Source of the DNA: Bryobacterales bacterium | Lineage (GTDB): Bacteria; Acidobacteriota; Terriglobia; Bryobacterales; Bryobacteraceae | Length of the DNA: 64,000 nucleotides | Assembly: GCA_020847975.1 (NCBI GenBank) | Contig: JADLBD010000180.1 | Location: forward strand, 1 to 64,000 | Reading direction: 5' to 3' | Shown: positions 58,718-64,000 of the stretch, piece after piece | Position numbering within the stretch: position 1 is the stretch's first letter | Layout of the letters: every line of letters starts with the position of its first letter | The notes under the pieces: model-generated | What the model was told of the DNA's origin: nothing | Seen by the model: the letters and a program-made list of their open reading frames with translations, nothing else | Databases searched by the model: none | Made by a program: the position numbers and the translations under genes

Positions 58718-60250
58718 TCAATAGGTTCGACTCTCATCCAGGTTCTGGACCACCCAGACGTTGCTCTCCATCGTGTTTTCTCCGAACGCGATATGGCGCC
58801 CGTCAGGAGATGGCACGGGATTCTCGGTGTGGAGCAGCCCCTTGTGCAGCAACGTCACCTCGCCATCGAGTGAAATGCGCAGCAGCGGCGGCTCTTTCGA
58901 AGCCCAGACGGTCGCGAACACTGCTTTCCCATCGGCCGCCCAAGCGACGCATTGAATATTTCTCCAGCCGTTTACGGAGATGTCGCGCGGCGGCTGGCCG
59001 GTCAGAGACAGAAGCCGGATGCGGCTGCCGCCCCATCGCCAGCCTAGCGCAATCCACTGTCCATCCGGCGACAAGTCCCAGGAGTCCGGAAGTGGTGCGT
59101 CGATCCTCGCCATCTCGCGTTTCCTACCCTCGACAGGATCGAATGCCGTGAAGATCACCTGGTTGTGCATCTTCTCACTCAACACGCAAAGGGATTGCGG
59201 CGCGGAAGGACAGCGGAATCGTGGATGGTCCAACAGGGTCGCGCCGGGGGCGGTTCCGATGGCGGCCACACGTGACGGCCCGGGGTATCCAGCCACGCCG
59301 AGCACCGGTTGAGGAGGCCCCCCGCTAACCGCGATCCGCATCAACCGGCCCTCGGCGCGCTGCCTTCGCCCCTCGCTGTCAGCCGAAGCGAGGTATAGTA
59401 TCCAGCGGCCGTCGGGGCTGAATCGCGCGTCCCTTCTCTCTTCCTGCCCGGCAACGATCGCCAGCGGTACCTGCGCCTCCAGATTCTGCCGGAAGATATC
59501 CAAGTGCCCGGCGCGGTCGGAGGTGTACAGAAGGGACTGGCCATCCGGGCTCCACGCCGTCGGCCAGTTAATCTGTTCATCGAAAGTCAGACGCCGGGGT
59601 GTGCTCAAGCGGGCGCCGCCCGCCTCCAGGTCCCCCACGTAGACAGTACACCGAAAGCGCTTTCGGACAAACGACAAGCGGGAGCCGCCGGCGCTGAGGA
59701 TGTCGAACATATGGCCGCCCCAGTTGGTCAGGCGCCGGGACTCGCCGCGAACTCGCCCCGTCCGCGAATCGACTCGTATGTCCCACAGGTTGGAGCTGGT
59801 CTCGTTCGGCGGCTCTTCCTGCCGGGAGTAGATGATGCGCCCATCCCGCGCCCAGCAAAAGCTTCCCAGCTTTGGATCCGAAAGAATCACGTTGCTCTGG
59901 CCGCTGTCCAGATCGTAGCTTTCGATGCTGGATTCACCCCGCTTGCGCCTGCTGTACGCCACCCGGCGGCCGTCCGGAGACCACGCGAATCCCTCCTGGT
60001 AACCGGACGGGATGGTAATGATCTTGTGCGCGCCCTTGCCGGAGGCGTCTACCAGCCAGATCGCATCCAGGCCGCCTTGATAGACAATGTGAGATTCGTC
60101 AGGCGACAAGGCCGCGAAATTGGCCCCGTCGATTAGCTTGCGCGGCGCCGCGCCATCGAGCGGGAATACCCAGATTCCGGAGCGATCCTTCGACCCGAAC
60201 GGTCCGCTGACCAGCAGTTTGGTTCCATCCTGGAACCAGCTTACGGTCGT
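58718..60250 (-). CDS. TolB/WD40 propeller, 3' half of an interrupted kinase receptor
   Basis: The frame is identical to the kinase gene upstream, separated from it only by TGA at 60251-60253. Immediately after the stop the reading continues TTVSWFQDGTKLLVSG then GPFGSKDRSGIWVFPL and LSPDESHIVYQGGL, which are the propeller repeats normally fused to such kinases. The repeats run to the end (SPDGQSLLYTSDRAG, FSPDGRWILYLAS, LSPDGQWIALGW). If translated on its own, the most likely start is TTG at 60109. There is no signal peptide. The domain would sense an extracytoplasmic signal for the kinase. Confidence 0.7.
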   Translation of the reverse strand, partial: TTVSWFQDGTKLLVSGPFGSKDRSGIWVFPLDGAAPRKLIDGANFAALSPDESHIVYQGGLDAIWLVDASGKGAHKIITIPSGYQEGFAWSPDGRRVAYSRRKRGESSIESYDLDSGQSNVILSDPKLGSFCWARDGRIIYSRQEEPPNETSSNLWDIRVDSRTGRVRGESRRLTNWGGHMFDILSAGGSRLSFVRKRFRCTVYVGDLEAGGARLSTPRRLTFDEQINWPTAWSPDGQSLLYTSDRAGHLDIFRQNLEAQVPLAIVAGQEERRDARFSPDGRWILYLASADSEGRRQRAEGRLMRIAVSGGPPQPVLGVAGYPGPSRVAAIGTAPGATLLDHPRFRCPSAPQSLCVLSEKMHNQVIFTAFDPVEGRKREMARIDAPLPDSWDLSPDGQWIALGWRWGGSRIRLLSLTGQPPRDISVNGWRNIQCVAWAADGKAVFATVWASKEPPLLRISLDGEVTLLHKGLLHTENPVPSPDGRHIAFGENTMESNVWVVQNLDESRTY

Positions 60251-61618
60251 TCACCGGAAACAGTAGTTTTCGGGCGGCGGAAAGCTGCGAGTCTCTCCCG
60301 TGTCGATCTTGCGGATGTGAAGTCCGGCCAGGTCCACATAAGCCAGGGATGTTCCGTCGGGGGAGATGGATGCGCGGGGTGGGGGATCCTCAGGCGGATT
60401 GTTCGTCACCTGCCGGATCGTCAGTTCAGGCGGCGCGGACGGCTCGCCGAACCATCCGAGTTCCCAACCCGTAAGCGCGACCCCCAGCGGCAACAGTAGC
60501 GCCACGGCCGCCGCCGGCCACCGCCTGCGCCCCGGCGCGGGCTTCTGGAATCGCTCCAGGTCCGCCCGCAGTTCCGCGGCCGTCTGATACCGCAGGGCTC
60601 GGTCTCCCTCCAGCGCCTTCAGAATGACCCGTTCCAGCTTTGCCGGGATAGCGGAATTCCGAAGCCGCGGCGGAACGGGATTCCCGGCAAGGATCGCCTC
60701 CGCCGTTTGCGCCGGCGTGCCGCCCTCGAACGGCCGACTCCCCGTGGTCATTTGATACAGCACTACTCCCAGAGAGAAGAGGTCGCTCCTGGCATCCACA
60801 TTCTCTCCCCGCGCCTGCTCCGGCGACATGTAGCTTGCCGTCCCCATCGCCCGCCCCGGAATGGTTACCGTGGATTCGGATGCCGAAGTCGCGGAGCCCG
60901 CCGTTGCCTCGGAAACTGCATGCGGCTCAGACCGCAGCTTCGCCAACCCGAAATCCAGGATCTTCACCCGCCCCCGGGCCGTAATGAAAAGGTTCGCAGG
61001 CTTGATATCCCGGTGCACGATCCCCTTGGCGTGGGCGGCCTCCAGCGCTTCGCAGACTTGCGAGGCGATCGCAACCGCTTCATCCCCCGCCAGCGCGCCC
61101 CCTGCCAGCCGTTGCTTCAGCGATTCTCCTTCGATCAGTTCCATCACCAGGAACGGCTGCCCATCGTACTCGGCGACATCGTGCAGCGTGCAGATATTCG
61201 GATGGTTCAGCGCGGAGATCGCCCGCGCCTCCCTCCGGAACCTCTCGCGCGCATCCGGGGTATCGACATAGTCCGCCGGCAGAAATTTCAGCGCCACATC
61301 GCGCTCCAGCCGGGTATCGGTAGCCTGGTAGACCTCGCCCATGCCTCCGCGCCCGATCAGCGCGGCAATGCGGTAAGGGCCGATTTCCTGGCCTTCCGGG
61401 AATCTCGCCGCCGACGCTTCGCCGCCGAACAACTCCAGTACCGGAGCCGGCAGGAACTGTTCAACCCGCCCTTCGTATGCCAGCAGTGACTCCACTTCCC
61501 GGCGCAACCCCTCATCGCCGGCACAGGCCGCGTTCAGGAAGGCAGACCGGCGCGCCCCCTCGAGCGCCATCGCCCGCTCGACGATCTCCTCAACTCGCTG
61601 CCATTCAGACGGCTCCAT
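60251..61618 (-). CDS. Hanks-type Ser/Thr kinase with TM helix
   Basis: The 455 residues hold a kinase domain at about 83-345 with a complete active site: glycine loop GRGGMGEVY (89-97), Lys111, HRDIKPAN (202-209), DFGLAK (222-227) and an APE-like SPEQAR. A TM helix follows (about 380-400, [18 protein letters not shown]), then the first propeller blades, ending YCFR and TGA. Acidobacterial proteins of this type normally continue for about 500 more residues of propeller. The start is coupled to the sigma-factor stop (TGATATG). It is a likely membrane-embedded sensor kinase partner of the ECF factor. Confidence 0.9.
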   Translation of the reverse strand: MEPSEWQRVEEIVERAMALEGARRSAFLNAACAGDEGLRREVESLLAYEGRVEQFLPAPVLELFGGEASAARFPEGQEIGPYRIAALIGRGGMGEVYQATDTRLERDVALKFLPADYVDTPDARERFRREARAISALNHPNICTLHDVAEYDGQPFLVMELIEGESLKQRLAGGALAGDEAVAIASQVCEALEAAHAKGIVHRDIKPANLFITARGRVKILDFGLAKLRSEPHAVSEATAGSATSASESTVTIPGRAMGTASYMSPEQARGENVDARSDLFSLGVVLYQMTTGSRPFEGGTPAQTAEAILAGNPVPPRLRNSAIPAKLERVILKALEGDRALRYQTAAELRADLERFQKPAPGRRRWPAAAVALLLPLGVALTGWELGWFGEPSAPPELTIRQVTNNPPEDPPPRASISPDGTSLAYVDLAGLHIRKIDTGETRSFPPPENYCFR

Positions 61619-61619
61619 A

Positions 61620-62195
61620 TCATGCCGCCGAATCCATCTGCCGCATCAGCCACATCCTCGCCAATCGCCAGTCCCGCGCCACGCTATCCGGCGAAATACT
61701 CAAGACCGCGGCCGTCTCCTCCACCGTCAACCCTCCGAAAAAACGCAACTCGACCACGCGGCACTTGCGCGGATCGATCCTGGCCAACTCCCGCAGCGCG
61801 TCATCAATAGCGGCCAAATCGGAAGCATGCTCCTCCGAAACCGCCAAAGCCTCATCGAGGGGGACATGGGGCGCCCCGCCGCCGCGCTTGACAGCATGCC
61901 GCGCCCGCGCATGATCCACCACGATCCCGCGGATGATCTCCGCGCACAAAGCGAAGAAGTGCGCGCGTCCGAGCCAATCCACCTTCTGGCTCCCCAACAG
62001 CCGGACATAAGCTTCCTGCACGAGCGAAGTAGTCGTCAAACTGGCATCCGCTTGACCCGTTCTCCTCAGCCGCTGCTTGGCAATCCGCCGCAAATCGCGT
62101 CCAATCAGGGGAACGAGTTGCTCGAGTGCGCCCCGGTCGCCTTGCCGCCAGTCCTGAAGCAACCGCGTGATGTCGTCTTGTGAAGCGGATTCCAT
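61620..62195 (-). CDS. ECF-subfamily RNA polymerase sigma factor
   Basis: This 191-residue sigma-70-type ECF factor of the acidobacterial TIGR02999-like group has region 2 with [11 protein letters not shown] and [22 protein letters not shown], and region 4 with [20 protein letters not shown] ending in the helix [14 protein letters not shown]. The ATG at 62195 is chosen; a TTG at 62222 would extend it. The stop and the kinase start are one base apart, so sigma factor and kinase are co-produced, as in many acidobacterial ECF/kinase operons. No separate anti-sigma factor is visible. Confidence 0.88.
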   Translation of the reverse strand: MESASQDDITRLLQDWRQGDRGALEQLVPLIGRDLRRIAKQRLRRTGQADASLTTTSLVQEAYVRLLGSQKVDWLGRAHFFALCAEIIRGIVVDHARARHAVKRGGGAPHVPLDEALAVSEEHASDLAAIDDALRELARIDPRKCRVVELRFFGGLTVEETAAVLSISPDSVARDWRLARMWLMRQMDSAA

Positions 62196-62404
62196 GGCTG
62201 GAACGCGAATCGAGCATATCAAAAATTCAGCCTCGCGTTACAGGTTTTCGTTCACCATTCCGGTAAGCCAAGTGAGGGACCACCCCGGCGCTGTCAAATT
62301 TCGTTTGGAACGCCTGCCACTCGTCGAACTCGCAGGCGTCCGCGGCCCGGCGGCAACAGGATCGCAAGTCCGGCCCTCTGATTGACTCGAAAGGAGAGTG
62401 GAGT

Positions 62405-63382
62405 ATGAATATCGTCGCCAGCGTGTTGCGGAACAGCTTCAGAGCCGCAACGCTCACTATCGTCTTGCTCCTCCCGGCGCTCGCGCTCGGGCAGGCATCT
62501 ACGGAAGTTAAACTCACGGTCCAACTGGACAAGTTCTCCTGGTACTGGGAAGACGGAGATCCGAATAATTACGGCACTGCTGCCCGCGACCTCACGCCCT
62601 TGCCTGCGGGGACTGCAAAGTCAATGATGCGGAATGTGATCTACGCGGACGTTGTCTCGATCAACGGCAAACCCGCTCGCGGCGCCTACGTATCGCACGG
62701 CGTCGGACTGGCTACCGCCAACAGTGACCTGTCGCGCAACCACGCACACTACTTCGTGCTCGATATCAAGACGCCGGAACTCGCGCAAATCGGCGACCTG
62801 TTCGGTACTTTGCTCGCCTCCGGGGCCTCTGCCCCCGGTGCCCCGCTCGGCGCGGGGTTGTGGTGTGTCTACGGCGGCAGCGGAGCCTACATCGGCGTCC
62901 GCGGTCAAGGCTCCAATGTCGGCGGAACCAATTTCCACACGACAACCATGAAGGAGGACTTGACGGCGCGGCGGGCCTTCAGCAACGGTCAACTGAAGCT
63001 CGATTTTTACCTGACCGTCGAGAACGCCCCCGAAATCCAGGCCGCCTATCATTCCGCTGACGGCAGTGCCGTGACGAATGCCAATCCGGCAAGCCCCGGT
63101 GAAACCTTGATGCTCCAGGTGAGAGCGAATTGGCCCACCAGTCCGCCGCGTGAGCCGGGCAGGATGTTTCCCGAGAATCCGCTGAACCAGGTGGCGAACC
63201 TGGTCGAGGCTTCCGTGAACGACATTGCCGCGGAAACAATCAACATGGTCGGCTGGCCGGGTACGCGGGACCGGTTCCGGGTCGATGTCCGATTGCCCGC
63301 GGGAACCGCTCGAGGAGATGCAAACCTGCAGTTGACCAGCGGCTACATTCCCGGCGTCCCTTATGTGCTCCCGGTGCGGTAG
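62405..63382 (+). CDS. Secreted protein with a Solibacter-type C-terminal domain (TIGR03437-like)
   Basis: The 325 residues comprise a signal peptide (to about residue 30, TLTIVLLLPALALGQ), a unique middle region (VVSINGKPARGAYVSHG, FHTTTMKEDLTARRAF), and a C-terminal 90 residues of the Solibacter C-terminal type: YHSADGSAVTNANPASPGET, then GRMFPENPLNQV and the ending LTSGYIPGVPYVLPVR. The function of that domain is unknown but it is concentrated in Solibacter-like genomes. AAGGAGAG stands before the ATG. It is divergent from the ECF factor. Confidence 0.8.
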   Translation: MNIVASVLRNSFRAATLTIVLLLPALALGQASTEVKLTVQLDKFSWYWEDGDPNNYGTAARDLTPLPAGTAKSMMRNVIYADVVSINGKPARGAYVSHGVGLATANSDLSRNHAHYFVLDIKTPELAQIGDLFGTLLASGASAPGAPLGAGLWCVYGGSGAYIGVRGQGSNVGGTNFHTTTMKEDLTARRAFSNGQLKLDFYLTVENAPEIQAAYHSADGSAVTNANPASPGETLMLQVRANWPTSPPREPGRMFPENPLNQVANLVEASVNDIAAETINMVGWPGTRDRFRVDVRLPAGTARGDANLQLTSGYIPGVPYVLPVR

Positions 63383-63747
63383 GCGCACGGAAACCGTTCG
63401 AGAAAAGGTGAGACTTGAACAAATCGGTTGTGCTTGGGCAATTCCCGTAAGCTGCGTCCGGTCTGACCACGGCATCTCCAGGTCAGTCCGGACACCATGG
63501 TCTCGCCAGTCGAGTTGCAGAAATCGCGCGGACTGCCCCAACTCTCTGCGCACCATCCAGGAAGTTGTCGCACGGCCCCCGGTGGGGCCTCTCGGTGAAC
63601 GGCAAGCCCGCGAAAGGAGTCTGGACCAACTATGGTCACACTCTGAACTTGAGTCCGGCTCCTACACCCGGTCAGGCCATCGCCAACGTTCCGGTGTCGT
63701 CGGTCACATTGAATGCAGTTGGGAGTTCTACAAGGCCGCGGCCTGTT
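63383..63747. pseudogene. Decayed paralogue of the 62405 gene
   Basis: No intact gene lies here. On the plus strand, 63588-63735 reads SVNGKPAKGVWTNYGHTLNL, SPAPTPGQAIANVP and VSSVTLNAVGSS, which resembles the SINGKPARGAYVSHG block of the preceding gene, without a usable start, signal peptide or C-terminal domain. The rest of the interval is not interpretable. It is probably a broken tandem copy. Confidence 0.5.
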
Positions 63748-63804
63748 ACTCGTCACCTCCGCCCACAAGGAAACCGTCAGCATGAAGCAGCAGAAAAGAC
63801 GCAT
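63746..63804 (-). pseudogene. Orphan 5' end of an SLH-protein gene copy
   Basis: This repeats the start of the SLH gene (MRLFCCFMLTVSLWAEVTS) and then loses all similarity at 63747, so only a signal peptide is left. It lies inside the 93-bp repeat copy B. It could be translated as a junk peptide but has no mature domain. Confidence 0.75.
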
Positions 63805-63840
63805 CCCGCGAATCCTGACAGTTCGTCCAATGACAGGTCC
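63748..63840. repeat. 93-bp repeat, copy B
   Basis: This matches copy A (58612-58704) at 89 of 93 positions in the same orientation. It carries a truncated SLH-gene start (63746-63804, minus) and the 36 bases before it. Similarity ends sharply at both edges. Confidence 0.9.
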
Positions 63841-63899
63841 GAGTGCGCGCGGGCGGCGCGGGCCGCGTCAGGCGGCGCGCCTCACCAGCCGTTTCCTCA

Positions 63900-64000
63900 T
63901 CAGGACGACCGGTAGCTCCCCCCGCTCCCGTCGCTGTCGTGCCCGTGCCACACAATCACGTCCACCGAACTGTTGCTGCTCTTCTTCACCCGTGCCGAAA
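63900..64000 (-). CDS. Possible 3' end of a gene entering from the right
   Basis: The minus-strand frame open at the window edge reads SARVKKSSNSSVDVIVWHGH, then DSDGSGGSYRSS, and a stop at 63900-63902. It is only 33 codons, of low complexity and with no recognised domain, so this is a tentative call that rests on the frame being open to the edge. Confidence 0.25.
   Translation of the reverse strand, partial: SARVKKSSNSSVDVIVWHGHDSDGSGGSYRSS

Noticed and set aside
1-64000. tRNA, rRNA, CRISPR arrays, insertion sequences and attachment sites
   Set aside because: All gaps were inspected by eye; no cloverleaf, regular spaced repeat, transposase or tRNA-end duplication was recognised. A tRNA or covariance-model scan would be needed to exclude a small RNA gene.

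Overview
The window is GC-rich, gene-dense chromosomal DNA of a diderm heterotroph. It most resembles Acidobacteriota of the Solibacter/Bryobacter type. The evidence is two adjacent Oar-like TonB-dependent receptors of about 980 residues with N-terminal carboxypeptidase-regulatory-like domains, a secreted protein ending in the 'Solibacter C-terminal' domain (TIGR03437-like), an ECF sigma factor translationally coupled to a Hanks kinase/TolB-propeller receptor, many Tat-type or Sec-exported hydrolases and oxidoreductases, and fused membrane/spermidine-synthase-like and GH109-like proteins. This placement rests on recognised protein families only; no rRNA, tRNA, CRISPR array or intact transposase was seen.

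Layout. 0-5 kb: the 5' end of a SPOR-type protein, then a rightward run pfkB-type kinase / GT39 glycosyltransferase / dapF / nucleotide-sugar dehydrogenase. 5-11.5 kb: peroxiredoxin, GH109-like oxidoreductase, BON protein, the leftward icd-purE-purK operon, then a beta-carbonic anhydrase. 11.7-14.8 kb: an accessory trio (Gfo/Idh oxidoreductase, unknown protein, DegT-fold protein lacking the PLP lysine). 15-24 kb: YtxH protein, exported aldo/keto reductase, a damaged higBA module, selA behind a PIG-L deacetylase and an S9 peptidase, and a metallophosphoesterase. 24-30 kb: FAD oxidase, MDR dehydrogenase, dienelactone hydrolase, extradiol dioxygenase and class IV aminotransferase, which look like catabolic genes. 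30-34.9 kb: vapBC, a MacAB-type efflux operon and a YdcF protein. 35-42 kb: DUF5666-like protein and two TonB receptors. 42-46 kb: PhoD-like phosphatase, then a four-gene R-body (reb) cluster. 46-51 kb: sialidase, membrane/spermidine-synthase-like protein, a thiolase stump and a type III CoA-transferase. 51-56.5 kb: CbiX/SirB chelatase, ferredoxin-NADP-reductase-like protein, fabI, sugar epimerase, SDR, proC and a frameshifted nucleotidyltransferase. 56.5-64 kb: SLH-domain protein, kinase/propeller locus with ECF sigma factor, TIGR03437-type secreted protein, and decayed gene fragments.

The most notable items are: (1) a compact R-body operon (44.9-46.0 kb) with its own promoter; (2) a kinase-propeller receptor interrupted by one in-frame UGA followed by a small hairpin, in a window that also carries selA; (3) a higB toxin reduced to an N-terminal and an inverted C-terminal scrap next to an intact higA; (4) a DegT-fold protein without its PLP lysine, encoded with an oxidoreductase and an unknown protein; (5) a DapF with serine in place of one catalytic cysteine; (6) a 93-bp near-identical repeat carrying the 5' end of the SLH gene on both sides of the kinase locus.
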